Assembly: GCF_016908975.1 (NCBI RefSeq)
Contig: NZ_JAFBEX010000008.1
Coordinates: 186,001 to 250,000 of the forward strand
Length of the DNA stretch: 64,000 nt
Direction: 5' to 3'
Source of the DNA: Neobacillus cucumis
Lineage (GTDB): Bacteria > Bacillota > Bacilli > Bacillales > Cytobacillaceae
Below, piece by piece: positions 54,679-64,000 of the stretch. The notes under the pieces were generated by a model. The model ran no database searches. It was not told the origin of the DNA and saw only the letters and a list, made by a program, of their open reading frames with translations. The translations under genes and the position numbers were made by a program. How positions within the stretch are numbered: the stretch's first letter is position 1; each line of letters opens with the position of its first letter.

Positions 54679-56583
54679 TTAATGCTTTAATGATTGAAAT
54701 TCTTTTTGCAAGGCATAATCACGTTGAAAAGAATAGACATTTTCTACATAGATCTGATGCCAAACCATAAACATCAGTACGGTCCAGATTTTCCGGCTGT
54801 TATCAGCTTTACCTTGACAATGATCTTCCAGTAAGCCCAAGACATAGGATTTATTGATGAGATGATCCGTATTACTCTCACGAATAATCTTTTTAGCCCA
54901 TTCATTCATTTCATTTTTTAACCAATGGCGAATCGGTACAGGGAATCCGAGCTTCTTCCGGTTGAGCACATGCTCAGGCACTACGCCTTCAGCTGCTTTA
55001 CGTAAAATATACTTGGTTGTACCATTGGCTGTTTTTAGGCTAGTTGGAATTTTGGAAGCTACTTCAAACACTTCTTTATCTAGGAATGGTACCCTTAGTT
55101 CTAGTGAATGAGCCATGGTCATCCGATCAGCTTTCAGTAGTATATCTCCCCGCATCCAAGTGTGGATATCAATATACTGCATCCGGTCCACTGGGTCATA
55201 CCCTCTTGACTCTTGATATAGCGGCTTTGTAACATCGGTATAATCTAAACCTTCACGGTAAACATTTAATAAATCACGCTTCTCCATTTCAGTGAACATC
55301 TTGGCATTTCCGATATAACGTTCTTCCATAGGGGTAACGCCACGCTCAATAAAACTTTTACCTTTCATTCCCTCAGGCATCATCCCGGCAATTCCTCTAA
55401 GTAACACTTTACCTACTCTTGGAATTTTATTAAATACCTCTAAGGACTGCGGCTCCCGGTAGATATTATAGCCACCAAACAATTCATCCGCACCTTCACC
55501 CGATAAAACAACGGTCACGTGTTTACGTGCTTCCCTTGCTACAAAATAAAGCGGAACACAGGCTGGATCAGCCATCGGATCATCCATATGCCACATGATC
55601 TTTGGTATTTCATTCATATATTCTTCAGGTGTGATGACATAGCTGATATTTTCAACACCCAATTTTTCAGCTGTTTCTTTTGCCACATCAATTTCACTGA
55701 ACCCATTGTGTTCAAAACCAACAGAGAATGTTTTAATCGCAGGATGAAATTCTTTCGCAATTGATGCAATGATAGAAGAATCAATTCCACCGGATAGGAA
55801 TGACCCTACCGGAACGTCACTGCGCATATGTTTTTCAACAGAATCAAATAAAATATCGCGAATTTCTTTCGTAAAATCTGCTTCTGTTTTTTGAACAGGC
55901 TTAAAATGGGCCTTCCAATACTTTTTCATGATCATTGGGGAACCGATTTTTTTGGTAAAATAATGACCCGGCTCAAGCTTTTTAATTCCCACTGAAAGCG
56001 TGTCTGGTTCAGGAACAAATTGATAGGTCAAATAATGCTGTAAAGCATCATAGTTAAGTACATCATTCTCTAAAGCCAGCAAAATGCTCTTTTTCTCGGA
56101 AGCAAAGAAAGTCCGCTCCCCATCTTCTAAATAAAAGAAAGGTTTAATTCCAAACGGATCACGTGCCCCATAAAGAGTTTGTTCCTGCTTATCCCAAATA
56201 ACAAAACCGAACATTCCGCGCAGCTTTTCTACTGCTTTTTCCTTAAGATGACTATAAAGGGCAATGATGACTTCTGTATCAGAATGAGTGGCAAAGGATA
56301 GACCTTCCTTTAACAGCTCTTCACGAAGTTCAAGATAATTATAAATTTCACCATTAAAAATAATCCAATAACGCTCGTTTTCGTACGTTAGCGGCTGATG
56401 TCCACTTTCAATATCGATAATGCTTAAACGACGAAAGCCAAATTGGATATGATCATCATAATAAAAACCATCATCATCCGGTCCGCGATGGGTAATTAAA
56501 TCATTCATATTTTTAAAAAGTTGTTTTTGTTCATCACTATAGTTTTGTGTTTTGTCGTGTACACAACCGATAAAACCACACAT
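54679..56583 (-). CDS. asnB: Asparagine synthetase (glutamine-hydrolysing)
   Basis: A 634-residue two-domain enzyme. The N-terminal class II amidotransferase starts MCGFIGCV, with Cys2 as nucleophile once Met is removed. The C-terminal synthetase has the pyrophosphate loop SFLSGGIDSS. It makes Asn from Asp with Gln as nitrogen donor. The ATG at 56583 is fixed by that Cys2; AGGTGAGGTAC is the ribosome-binding site. Confidence 0.96.
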   Translation of the reverse strand: MCGFIGCVHDKTQNYSDEQKQLFKNMNDLITHRGPDDDGFYYDDHIQFGFRRLSIIDIESGHQPLTYENERYWIIFNGEIYNYLELREELLKEGLSFATHSDTEVIIALYSHLKEKAVEKLRGMFGFVIWDKQEQTLYGARDPFGIKPFFYLEDGERTFFASEKKSILLALENDVLNYDALQHYLTYQFVPEPDTLSVGIKKLEPGHYFTKKIGSPMIMKKYWKAHFKPVQKTEADFTKEIRDILFDSVEKHMRSDVPVGSFLSGGIDSSIIASIAKEFHPAIKTFSVGFEHNGFSEIDVAKETAEKLGVENISYVITPEEYMNEIPKIMWHMDDPMADPACVPLYFVAREARKHVTVVLSGEGADELFGGYNIYREPQSLEVFNKIPRVGKVLLRGIAGMMPEGMKGKSFIERGVTPMEERYIGNAKMFTEMEKRDLLNVYREGLDYTDVTKPLYQESRGYDPVDRMQYIDIHTWMRGDILLKADRMTMAHSLELRVPFLDKEVFEVASKIPTSLKTANGTTKYILRKAAEGVVPEHVLNRKKLGFPVPIRHWLKNEMNEWAKKIIRESNTDHLINKSYVLGLLEDHCQGKADNSRKIWTVLMFMVWHQIYVENVYSFQRDYALQKEFQSLKH

Positions 56584-56690
56584 TATGTACCTCACCTACT
56601 CCAATTCATATTAAACGTCTTCTAAAAAAACATCTCTCTTATACTAACACTATTATAAAAAAAATGGCACTGTGAACATCAGGAAAAATT

Positions 56691-56830
56691 AAAAGCGGAA
56701 GCGACCGTAAAGCGCACGACAGGACTGGAGCACATCGACTGAGATAAAGGAAACACGAAGAGCGGAAGCTTTTTCGTGTTGACTTATCGTAGGGGGATGT
56801 GCGAAGCCTTCTGGTCGCTGTAGCTAGACA
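56691..56830. repeat. Dispersed palindromic element, second GACTGAGATAAAGG copy
   Basis: AAAAGCGGAAGCGACCG at the left, ACATCGACTGAGATAAAGG and TTGACTTATCGTAGGG inside, GGTCGCTGTAGCTAGACA at the right. About 140 bp align with 22066-22215. It lies in the asnB-metK gap. Confidence 0.85.
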
Positions 56831-56904
56831 CTCATCAAAGTTTATCACTTTTAAACTTCATAGCCAAGCTATCCTTCATTTTTCACTTCTTTTTACCTAA
56901 GTAA

Positions 56905-56943
56905 ACAGAAAAGAGAGTTACATTTTACATGCAACTCCCTTTT
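56905..56943 (-). terminator. metK terminator
   Basis: AGGGAGTTGCAT / ATGTAACTCTCT stem (two mismatches) followed by TTTTC on the minus strand. Confidence 0.7.
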
Positions 56944-56946
56944 TAC

Positions 56947-58146
56947 TTATACGTTGGCCTGCTCTTTTAAAGTTTCGGCCTTGTCGGTCCGTTCCCATGG
57001 AAGGTCCACATCTGTGCGTCCGAAATGACCATAAGCAGCCGTTTTCTTATAGATTGGGCGGCGTAGATCAAGCATTTTAATGATGCCAGCAGGACGTAAA
57101 TCAAAGTTTTGTTCAACTAAACCAACTAAAGCATCTTCTGTTAACTTGCCTGTTCCAAACGTATCAATCGAGATCGAAACGGGTCTTGCTACTCCGATCG
57201 CATAGGCAAGTTGAACTTCACACTTTTCAGCCAGCCCTGCAGCGACAATATTCTTCGCTACATAACGAGCCGCGTAGGCAGCTGAACGGTCCACTTTGGT
57301 AGGATCCTTACCGGAGAATGCTCCTCCACCGTGACGAGCATAACCACCGTAGGTATCCACAATGATTTTCCGACCTGTTAACCCTGCATCGCCTTGTGGT
57401 CCGCCAATAACGAACCGGCCTGTTGGATTAATGAAATACTTTGTATTCTCATCGATTAATTCCTTTGGAACAACAGGATTGATGACAAATTCTTTTACGT
57501 TTCTCTGAATTTGCTCCAAGGCGATTTCAGGATGATGCTGGGTTGAAATAACAATCGTATCAATCCGAACTGGTTTATCATTCTCATCGTATTCAACTGT
57601 AACTTGGGTTTTCCCATCCGGACGCAAGTAAGGTAAAATATCCTCTTTCCGTACTTCCGTTAAACGGCGTGCAAGTTTATGTGCAAGAGAAATAGGAAGT
57701 GGCATTAGCTCTTTTGTTTCATTACATGCAAATCCAAACATTAACCCTTGGTCGCCTGCACCAATCGCTTCAATTTCTTCCTCTGACATTTGACCTTCAC
57801 GAGCTTCAAGCGCTTGGTTAACCCCCATTGCAATATCTGCTGATTGTTCATCAATGGAAGTTAAGACCGCACAAGTTTCAGAGTCAAAACCATATTTAGC
57901 ACGATTATAACCAATCCCTTTAATTGTTTCACGAACAATCTTAGGAATATCTACATACGTGGAAGTGGTAATCTCTCCTGCTACAAGAACTAATCCGGTT
58001 GTTACCGAAGTTTCAGCGGCAACACGGGCATTAGCATCTTTAGCTAAAATAGCATCTAAAATGGAATCAGAAATCTGGTCACAAATCTTATCAGGATGAC
58101 CTTCAGTTACTGATTCAGAAGTAAACAAACGACGTTTTGTCGACAA
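56947..58146 (-). CDS. metK: S-adenosylmethionine synthetase
   Basis: A 399-residue enzyme that makes SAM from Met and ATP. Signatures are [12 protein letters not shown] near the start, [10 protein letters not shown] for ATP binding and the P-loop-like [19 protein letters not shown] start at 58146 behind AAGGAGGAATTCAG. Its transcript starts far upstream and passes through a SAM-I riboswitch with its own terminator (58384-58590). Confidence 0.97.
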   Translation of the reverse strand: MSTKRRLFTSESVTEGHPDKICDQISDSILDAILAKDANARVAAETSVTTGLVLVAGEITTSTYVDIPKIVRETIKGIGYNRAKYGFDSETCAVLTSIDEQSADIAMGVNQALEAREGQMSEEEIEAIGAGDQGLMFGFACNETKELMPLPISLAHKLARRLTEVRKEDILPYLRPDGKTQVTVEYDENDKPVRIDTIVISTQHHPEIALEQIQRNVKEFVINPVVPKELIDENTKYFINPTGRFVIGGPQGDAGLTGRKIIVDTYGGYARHGGGAFSGKDPTKVDRSAAYAARYVAKNIVAAGLAEKCEVQLAYAIGVARPVSISIDTFGTGKLTEDALVGLVEQNFDLRPAGIIKMLDLRRPIYKKTAAYGHFGRTDVDLPWERTDKAETLKEQANV

Positions 58147-58383
58147 TCTGAATTCCTCCTTATATGAAATAAAGTGAGGTTTGCTGTATGACTATAAACA
58201 GCCCTTTAACCTCGATTGATACGGAACTCATTCCCTAGTAGTATGAAATAAACATGGGATTATTATTATAGAAATATGGAAGAGCCTTGTTGCCTGCCCA
58301 CCTCATTTTCCTCTAATCGTCCCCTTGAAGTTTATACGATGGAATAAAAAGTAGAATTATGTAGTAATCGCACGTAAAATACA

Positions 58384-58590
58384 AAAAACCTTTCCATCAT
58401 ATGAGGAAAGGTTGATAGCAAATTTCTGCGTGCCTTTCACTCTTATCGTTCAAGGCCAAGCCTTGCTTCAGGTTTAGCACCTTTGCCCGAAAATGTCCAG
58501 ATCAAAATTAATCCGTGTTTCGTTTGCAGGTTGCTGGGTTTCATAGGGCCTGTCCCTCCACCAGCTCGGGATAAGAGAGTATCCGTTCAA
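58384..58590 (-). promoter_or_regulatory. SAM-I riboswitch (S-box) of metK
   Basis: On the minus strand the aptamer starts CTCTTATCCCGAGCTGGTGG and contains GAGGGACAGGCCCTATGAA, the core CCCAGCAACC, GAAAACG-like joints and the closing GATAAGAG (58439-58579). The terminator AACCTTTCC / GGAAAGGTT plus TTTTT lies at 58384-58413. High SAM should end transcription before metK. The terminator is about 240 bp upstream of the start codon, and that 58147-58383 stretch holds no recognisable gene. Confidence 0.96.
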
Positions 58591-58596
58591 GGGTAA

Positions 58597-58626
58597 ATCA
58601 TAACCTACTCGCTTCAACAATGTCAA
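58597..58626 (-). promoter_or_regulatory. Sigma-A promoter of the metK leader
   Basis: A perfect TTGACA (58621-58626) and TATGAT (58597-58602) on the minus strand, 18-bp spacing, just upstream of the riboswitch. Confidence 0.8.
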
Positions 58627-58769
58627 TGAATTTAGTTCAAATTTTTCCTCTTTTGAGTAAATTTCTCCTTTCTGTTGAATTCATTAGACAGCCCCTTGAT
58701 TCCCTTTAAGTAGCTTAATTTAAAAATATTCACATAATTTTAAATAATAGTATAGATTATTTAAATAAA

Positions 58770-58780
58770 TGTGTTATACT
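58770..58780 (+). promoter_or_regulatory. CcpN-type operator overlapping the pckA -10 region
   Basis: TGTGTTATACT matches the published CcpN consensus TRTGHYATAYW at every position and contains TATACT, a likely -10. CcpN represses pckA and gapB on glucose in B. subtilis. Confidence 0.65.
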
Positions 58781-58819
58781 ATTTAACAAATAAACATGGA
58801 TAAAGGAAGGTTTCGGTCA

Positions 58820-60406
58820 ATGAATTCTGTTCATATTCCTAATGATTTAAAAGAATTGTTACAAGAAAGTCATGTCCAATTTCAACTATCTGTTCCCCAA
58901 CTCGTCGAGAAGGTTTTAGAAAGAAACGAAGGTTCTCTCACCTCTACGGGTGCTGTCTGTGTTTCAACTGGTAAATACACCGGACGATCGCCTCAAGATA
59001 AATTTATTGTGATGGAGGAGTCTACTAAAAATAAAATTGCATGGGGCCCTACCAATCAGCCCATTACTAGAGAAGCGTTTACCGGTTTGTATCAAAAAGT
59101 GGTTGAATACCTTAGACAACAAAAAGAAATGTTTGTTTTTAAAGGATTTGCTGGAGCGGATCCAAAATCTCGCTTGCCGATTCAAGTCATCAATGAATAT
59201 GCCTGGCATAATCTCTTTGCCCAACAGTTATTTATCCGCCCGACAGAAGAAGAATTATTCACCCATGATGCCGGGTTCACTATAATCTCAGCTCCCAACT
59301 TTAAAGCTGATCCCGTCCTTGACGGAACGAAATCGGAAACTTTTATTATCATCTCTTTTGAACAAAGAATCGTTCTAATCGGTGGTACTGAATATGCAGG
59401 AGAAATGAAGAAATCAATTTTTTCTGTGATGAACTATTTACTACCTGAAAATAATATTTTCTCCATGCACTGTTCGGCAAATGTTGGCATTGAGGGAGAT
59501 GTGGCCTTATTCTTCGGATTGTCCGGTACAGGAAAAACCACTCTTTCTGCCGACCCGAATCGCCGCCTAATCGGAGACGATGAGCATGGCTGGTCATCCA
59601 ATGGCGTCTTTAATATTGAAGGTGGATGTTATGCAAAGTGTATCAATCTTTCTCGTGACAAAGAGCCGCAAATTTATGATGCGATTCGGTTTGGTACCGT
59701 TCTTGAGAATGTCGTTCTAAATATTGATTCAAGAACCCCTGATTATAATGATGGTTCCCTGACAGAAAATACAAGGGCTGCCTATCCGATTGAGGCAATT
59801 GATAATATTATTAAGCCAAGTATTGCCGGCCACCCTAATACCATTGTCTTTTTAACAGCAGATGCCTTTGGTGTGTTACCTCCGATTGCTAAATTAACCA
59901 AAGAACAAGCTATGTATCATTTCTTAAGCGGATATACCTCTAAACTGGCCGGAACCGAGCGCGGGATCACCTCTCCAGAAGCAACGTTCTCTACTTGCTT
60001 TGGGGCACCATTCCTTCCGCTGCCTGCGACACGTTATGCGGAAATGCTAGGTGATAAAATCCTTGAGCATGATGCTAATGTCTTCTTAGTCAATACGGGC
60101 TGGACTGGAGGAGGATATGGAATTGGCAATAGAATGAAGTTATCCTATACTCGAGCAATGGTCCAAGCAGCCATAGAAGGGGAATTAAACCAAATAGAGA
60201 CAGTCAAAGATAAAATTTTCGGGCTAAATATACCAATTCATATTGCAGGTGTTCCTGATGAGGTTCTACAGCCTAGTCAAACATGGGCAGATGCGCAGGA
60301 CTACGAGGAAAAAGCCAAGGCACTAGCAGCAAAATTCCGTGAAAACTTTAAAAAGTTCCAAGATGTTTCAGCTGATATCGAACATAAAGGCGGACCTATT
60401 ATTTAA
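58820..60406 (+). CDS. pckA: Phosphoenolpyruvate carboxykinase (ATP)
   Basis: A 528-residue gluconeogenic enzyme that converts oxaloacetate and ATP to phosphoenolpyruvate. Kinase motifs are [15 protein letters not shown] (about residues 232-246) and [10 protein letters not shown]. The N-terminal [19 protein letters not shown] binds oxaloacetate. The ATG at 58820 follows AAAGGAAGG; eight upstream codons are excluded. It is divergent from metK, with a CcpN-type site 40 bp upstream. Confidence 0.97.
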   Translation: MNSVHIPNDLKELLQESHVQFQLSVPQLVEKVLERNEGSLTSTGAVCVSTGKYTGRSPQDKFIVMEESTKNKIAWGPTNQPITREAFTGLYQKVVEYLRQQKEMFVFKGFAGADPKSRLPIQVINEYAWHNLFAQQLFIRPTEEELFTHDAGFTIISAPNFKADPVLDGTKSETFIIISFEQRIVLIGGTEYAGEMKKSIFSVMNYLLPENNIFSMHCSANVGIEGDVALFFGLSGTGKTTLSADPNRRLIGDDEHGWSSNGVFNIEGGCYAKCINLSRDKEPQIYDAIRFGTVLENVVLNIDSRTPDYNDGSLTENTRAAYPIEAIDNIIKPSIAGHPNTIVFLTADAFGVLPPIAKLTKEQAMYHFLSGYTSKLAGTERGITSPEATFSTCFGAPFLPLPATRYAEMLGDKILEHDANVFLVNTGWTGGGYGIGNRMKLSYTRAMVQAAIEGELNQIETVKDKIFGLNIPIHIAGVPDEVLQPSQTWADAQDYEEKAKALAAKFRENFKKFQDVSADIEHKGGPII

Positions 60407-60423
60407 TTTAGATAAAAAAACAA

Positions 60424-60478
60424 GTTGATTGGAGCGGAAGGCGCCCGCGGAAAGCGAGCGCCTGGAGCGGAAATCAAC
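60424..60478. repeat. Minimal MITE-like copy, 55 bp
   Basis: GTTGATTGGAGCGGAAGGCG at the left and CGCCTGGAGCGGAAATCAAC at the right form inverted ends almost back to back. It belongs to the same family as 20245-20372 and appears to be an internally deleted copy. It lies right after pckA. Confidence 0.85.
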
Positions 60479-60492
60479 AGGCAAATTATACG

Positions 60493-60529
60493 CAAAGCCC
60501 CATATCAAAAAAGATATGGGGCTTTTGTA
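60493..60529. terminator. pckA terminator
   Basis: AAAGCCCCATATC / GATATGGGGCTTT perfect 13-bp stem with T residues following. Confidence 0.92.
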
Positions 60530-60554
60530 TGTCTTTATTATTACTTATAATCGT

Positions 60555-60797
60555 TTAATTCGTAGAATTTAAGGACACTAATTGATAGGTTATGGTTGTG
60601 GTGTTTTTTTGCCATTCCACTTTCTTAATTAACGCTGTACCATTTGAATCACTGTCAAGTGTTTTTCTGACATCAATCGGAATTTCAATAGGGTATAGTC
60701 GGTATCCTTCTTTAACAAGCTCAAAAAGATTTTCCTCTAGCCTATGCTCCCTGCCTTTGGTCACAATTAAAGTATTTAACTCTAGTGGCATACCCAT
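60555..60797 (-). CDS. ytmB: YtmB, DUF2584-family protein
   Basis: An 80-residue protein that begins MGMPLELNTLIVTKGRE and contains YRLYPIEIPIDVRKT. It is the same length as B. subtilis YtmB and clearly the same family; function unknown. The ATG at 60797 follows GGAGGGG nine bases upstream. It lies 37 bp after ytmA, same strand. Confidence 0.88.
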   Translation of the reverse strand: MGMPLELNTLIVTKGREHRLEENLFELVKEGYRLYPIEIPIDVRKTLDSDSNGTALIKKVEWQKNTTTITYQLVSLNSTN

Positions 60798-60834
60798 GTA
60801 CATCCGCCCCTCCACTTTTATTACCTTTATTTTA

Positions 60835-61626
60835 TCATCTTTTGGTTTGATTTTTCATCCACTTTGCTAAATCATGGACGACATTTCTATTAAGGCTCGG
60901 AGGAAAATAATGCGTAACCTCTTCAAAGTACCAGCACTCTACTGGTTTGTCTAACGACCTCAGCCTTCTTTCAAGGCGGTAAGCATGCTCGATTGTCACA
61001 TTAAGGTCCTTTACACCATGAATGATTAAGACGGGTGCTTTCATTTTTTCCAAGGCATATAATGCCGTTCTCTCTTTGTAGCGGTCTGGATACTTCTCAG
61101 GTGTTCCGCCAATCACCCTTTTCATCATTCTCCGTAAATCTTTGCGTTCCTTATATGTAAGCGTCATATCACTGACACCACCCCAAGTAACAACAGAAGC
61201 AGCCTCCGGGAATTGTATTCCTGCCCATAAGGCCATTACTCCTCCGCGAGAAAAACCAAAAATATGAATATCGCGAACCCTTGGAAGTGATTTTAACACT
61301 TGAAAAGCAGCATAGGCATCTTCCCTATCTTCTCCAGCGAAATCTTCATTTCCTTGTCCACCTTGGTTCCCACGATAGAACGGGGCAAAAACAATAAATC
61401 CCTCTGAGGCAAATTGGGCAATCCTTGCCGGTCTTACTTTTCCGACGTTTTTTATGCCGCCTCTTAAATAGAGAAACCCGTCGAAGTTTCCATCCTGAAT
61501 CGGTTCGGCAAGCATCCCCTTTACTTTTAATCCACCAGATAGATACGTTATGACTTTTAATTCAACACGGGGATTGGGAGAAGGAAACCGAATGATTTCT
61601 AAAATCGTGCCATTATTGATGTCCAT
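60835..61626 (-). CDS. ytmA: YtmA, S9-like alpha/beta hydrolase
   Basis: A 263-residue prolyl-oligopeptidase-like serine hydrolase. The nucleophile elbow is GFSRGG (Ser126), the Asp is in HGVKDLNV, and the His in VTHYFPP. The substrate, peptide or ester, is unknown. ATG at 61626 after AAAGGATGGAC. It precedes ytmB and is divergent from ytlA. Confidence 0.9.
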   Translation of the reverse strand: MDINNGTILEIIRFPSPNPRVELKVITYLSGGLKVKGMLAEPIQDGNFDGFLYLRGGIKNVGKVRPARIAQFASEGFIVFAPFYRGNQGGQGNEDFAGEDREDAYAAFQVLKSLPRVRDIHIFGFSRGGVMALWAGIQFPEAASVVTWGGVSDMTLTYKERKDLRRMMKRVIGGTPEKYPDRYKERTALYALEKMKAPVLIIHGVKDLNVTIEHAYRLERRLRSLDKPVECWYFEEVTHYFPPSLNRNVVHDLAKWMKNQTKR

Positions 61627-61756
61627 CTAAAAGTCCATCCTTTTGTCTTTTCTTTTTTAAATAAATCGTCACTGGGCATTCACACATTTTTCTCCCCTAC
61701 ATACCATATCATAGGCAATTAGCCCAGATTTATGAAAAGGTATTAAGGGGGGCCTC

Positions 61757-62782
61757 ATGTTGAAAAAATGGTTGAAAGGTAGTTACGCCTTACTTCTTAT
61801 TAGCATACTGATGATTTCATTAGCTGCTTGCAATAACAGCTCGAGTTCGGAGCCGAAAACAACTAAAGTAGTAAAAGTTCGGATTGCTGAAGTGACACGG
61901 TCACTATTTTATGCTCCACAATATGTCGCCCTTGCGAAAGGATTTTTCAAGGATGAGGGATTAGATGTCACCTTAACCACCACTCCTGGCGGTGATAAAA
62001 CGATGACAACCTTAATTTCAGGCGCCGCTGATATTGCTCTTGTTGGCTCGGAGACATCGATTTATGTTTATGCTCAAGGGTCCAATGACCCAGTCATCAA
62101 TTTTGCCCAACTCACGCAGACAGATGGTACGTTCCTTGTTGCAAGGAATAAGATTGACAACTTCTCTTGGGATTTATTAAAAGGCAAAACCTTCCTTGGT
62201 CAGCGCAAAGGCGGCATGCCACAAATGGTTGGTGAATTTGTGTTAAAAAAACATGGGATTGACCCGCATCAAGACCTCACTTTAATTCAGAATGTTGATT
62301 TTGCCAATATCGCCAATGCGTTTTCTTCCGGCACAGGTGATTTCGTGCAATTATTCGAACCGACTGCCAGCATCTTTGAAAAAGAAGGCAAGGGCTATAT
62401 TGTCGCCTCGTTCGGTAAGGAATCTGGGCATGTTCCTTATACAACCTTTATGGCAAAACAAAGCTATATGAAAGAAAATAAAGCCACCGTTGAAAAATTC
62501 ACTAGAGCAATTTACAAAGCACAGCAATGGGTACAAACACACAGTGCCGAGGAAATCGCTAAAGCAGTCCAACCGTATTTCCCAGATACCGATTTTGAAA
62601 TTATGAAAACCGTTGTCGACCGCTACAAGAGCCAAGGTTCCTATGCAACAGATCCTATTTTAGATGAAGAAGAGTGGAACAATCTGCAAAATATCATGAA
62701 AGAAGCAGGTGAACTTCCAAAAGAAGTAGACCATAAAACGCTTGTAAATACATCAGTGGCCGAAGGCATTATGAAAAAATAA
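61757..62782 (+). CDS. ytlA: YtlA, ABC transporter substrate-binding lipoprotein (NMT1/SsuA type)
   Basis: A 341-residue exported lipoprotein. A basic N-terminus and hydrophobic core lead to the lipobox LAAC with Cys25. The binding protein domain (FYAPQYVALAKGFFKDEGLDV) is of the ThiY/SsuA superfamily. The substrate could be a sulfonate, a pyrimidine or another small compound. No TPP riboswitch was seen upstream, which argues against thiamine control. The site AAGGGGGG precedes the ATG. It is the first gene of ytlACD. Confidence 0.9.
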   Translation: MLKKWLKGSYALLLISILMISLAACNNSSSSEPKTTKVVKVRIAEVTRSLFYAPQYVALAKGFFKDEGLDVTLTTTPGGDKTMTTLISGAADIALVGSETSIYVYAQGSNDPVINFAQLTQTDGTFLVARNKIDNFSWDLLKGKTFLGQRKGGMPQMVGEFVLKKHGIDPHQDLTLIQNVDFANIANAFSSGTGDFVQLFEPTASIFEKEGKGYIVASFGKESGHVPYTTFMAKQSYMKENKATVEKFTRAIYKAQQWVQTHSAEEIAKAVQPYFPDTDFEIMKTVVDRYKSQGSYATDPILDEEEWNNLQNIMKEAGELPKEVDHKTLVNTSVAEGIMKK

Positions 62783-62805
62783 AAAAGGAAAGGGAGGCCG
62801 GTATC

Positions 62806-63582
62806 ATGAGCTTCTTGAAGGTTCAAGATATTCATCACACTTATTTCACCAAAGCCTCTGTCACCACGGCCCTCTCCGATATTTCACTAACCGTTGAGGA
62901 AGGGGAGTTTGTCTCCTTCCTCGGCCCAAGTGGCTGTGGAAAGACAACTTTGCTCTCCATCATTTCCAGCCTGCTGAAACCAACCCAAGGGACTGTTCTT
63001 TTAGAAAACAAACCGGTTTCTACCTCTAAAAATGAAATCGGCTATATGCTGCAGCAGGATTATTTGTTTCCTTGGAAAACCATTGAAGAAAATATCTTAT
63101 TAGGCCTTAAACTATCGAAACAGCTCAATGAAAATACCAAAACAGCCGCACTGGACTTATTGGAGCAAATCGGCTTAAAAGGAGTGGAAAAACAGCTTCC
63201 AAAACAATTGTCGGGCGGAATGAGACAACGGGTTGCTCTTGTTCGAACACTGGCGACAGAGCCGAAACTTTTGATGCTTGACGAACCGTTCTCAGCTCTC
63301 GATTATCAAACGAAGCTAAAGCTCGAAGATTTAGTCTCTCAAACATTAGATGAGTTCGGAAAAACAGCCATCTTAGTTACCCATGATATTGGCGAAGCTA
63401 TTGCGATGAGCGATCGCATCTTTTTATTTTCAGCAAAGCCTGGAAAAATCCACAAAATCTTCGAGATACCGAAAGAACTACAGAAGCTTTCACCTTTTGA
63501 AGCGAGAAATCATGAAGCCTTTCAAGGTATCTTTCAAACGATATGGAAGGAGTTGGAGTCTCTTGAGCCCAAAAAGGAATGA
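62806..63582 (+). CDS. ytlC: YtlC, ABC transporter ATP-binding protein
   Basis: A 258-residue nucleotide-binding subunit. Walker A GPSGCGKTT is at 40-48, the Q-loop in MLQQDYLFPW, the signature LSGGM at 135-139, and Walker B LLMLDEP with Asp159-Glu160. The QQ(D)YLFPW sequence is typical of nitrate, sulfonate and taurine importers. It lies 23 bases after ytlA with AAAGGGAGG upstream, and its end overlaps the ytlD start by 20 bases. Confidence 0.92.
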   Translation: MSFLKVQDIHHTYFTKASVTTALSDISLTVEEGEFVSFLGPSGCGKTTLLSIISSLLKPTQGTVLLENKPVSTSKNEIGYMLQQDYLFPWKTIEENILLGLKLSKQLNENTKTAALDLLEQIGLKGVEKQLPKQLSGGMRQRVALVRTLATEPKLLMLDEPFSALDYQTKLKLEDLVSQTLDEFGKTAILVTHDIGEAIAMSDRIFLFSAKPGKIHKIFEIPKELQKLSPFEARNHEAFQGIFQTIWKELESLEPKKE

Positions 63583-64000
63583 CATAGAACTCCTCCATAA
63601 ACAGTATCTCAAATCTTTAAAGGTCCAAAAGAGCTGGGTGCGTTTTTATCAATTAGTTATATTTCTACTCTTACTCTTTAGTTGGGAATTTTTAAGCCGG
63701 ATGCAGTGGATTGATCCGCTCCTTTTTAGTTCACCATCAAAAATTTGGAACTTATGTCTTGAAAAGATTCAAGATGGCTCATTGCTAACCAACTTAGGTG
63801 CCACTTTACTGGAAACGGTGATTGGCTTTATTGTCAGCACCGTACTCGGCGTAATCATCGCAGCAATTCTCTGGTGGTCACCCATGCTTTCTAAAATCTT
63901 AGATCCCTATCTAGTAATTTTTAATGCCATGCCGAAAGTCGCTTTGGGACCTGTTATTATCGTTGCCCTTAGTCCTGGCTATACCTCCATTATTGCCAAT
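63563..64000 (+). CDS. ytlD: YtlD, ABC transporter permease, N-terminal part (3' end outside window)
   Basis: An open frame of 146 codons from a TTG at 63563 that continues past the window edge. It has a hydrophilic start (MSPKRNDIELLHKQYLKSLK), a first membrane segment LVIFLLLLFSWEFL, then the SsuC/TauC-type permease body (TLLETVIGFIVSTVLGVIIA, NAMPKVALGPVII). It overlaps ytlC by 20 bases and uses GGAG within ytlC. It forms the membrane channel of the ytlACD importer. Confidence 0.88.
   Translation, partial: MSPKRNDIELLHKQYLKSLKVQKSWVRFYQLVIFLLLLFSWEFLSRMQWIDPLLFSSPSKIWNLCLEKIQDGSLLTNLGATLLETVIGFIVSTVLGVIIAAILWWSPMLSKILDPYLVIFNAMPKVALGPVIIVALSPGYTSIIAN

Noticed and set aside
58147..58383. 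23-codon upstream peptide in the metK leader
   Set aside because: Its possible ribosome-binding site is only three bases from the ATG, and nothing supports translation.
61627..61756. TPP riboswitch upstream of ytlACD
   Set aside because: Neither the CTGAGA nor the ACCTGA core of the THI element is present in the 130-bp intergenic region.

Overview
The window looks like a stretch of core chromosome from a low-GC, endospore-forming member of the Bacillaceae (a Bacillus/Neobacillus-like organism; this is inference from gene content and order, not from a database match). Almost every protein has a recognisable counterpart in the tyrS-acsA-ccpA-murC-sftA-amyX-leuS-metK-pckA part of the Bacillus subtilis chromosome, in a similar order. 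No tRNA, rRNA, prophage, transposase, CRISPR array or defence system was seen.

Layout. 1-2700: the end of a CotB-like spore coat gene, a small membrane protein, a 52-bp tandem hairpin array, then tyrS behind a tyrosine T-box. 2700-11100: a class A penicillin-binding protein, acetate activation (acsA, with the divergent acuABC operon that reversibly acetylates AcsA), and ccpA. 11300-19600: aroA, ytxJ, ytxGH, murC, the DNA translocase sftA, ytpQ and ytpP. 19700-30200: a DUF84 nucleotide hydrolase, ytoP, ytzB, ytnP, trmB, ytzH, ytmP, pullulanase amyX, lipid kinase ytlR, thpR and the cysK-like ytkP. 30200-41100: a more variable stretch with ytzE, an amino-acid permease, a DUF4405 cytochrome-like membrane protein, an ArsR/AHSA1 pair, speD, ytzG, murJ, ytfP, cse60, a Gln-rich secreted protein and a rhodanese. 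41100-49200: leuS (leucine T-box), cstA with the LytST two-component system, and two small proteins. 49200-64000: a large repeat region, ytqAB (tRNA modification), ytpAB (lipid/sesquarterpene), ytoA, asnB, metK (SAM riboswitch), pckA (CcpN-type site), ytmAB and the start of a ytlACD ABC importer cut by the window edge.

How it fits together. Carbon-flow control is a theme: CcpA, the acs/acu acetylation switch, cstA-lytST (probable pyruvate uptake and sensing) and pckA all sit here. RNA-level control is also dense: two T-boxes and one SAM-I riboswitch with visible terminators.

The least explained content is the non-coding repeat load. Two tandem arrays 48 kb apart have different sequences but the same 52-bp period and the same TGTCC-N17-GGACA hairpin layout. 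One of them sits inside a larger MITE-like element that has an uninterrupted relative at 20.2 kb. Several other dispersed elements occur, some of which abut or overlap stop codons. Start codons were chosen by ribosome-binding-site spacing and family N-termini, so several genes are shorter than their longest open frame.
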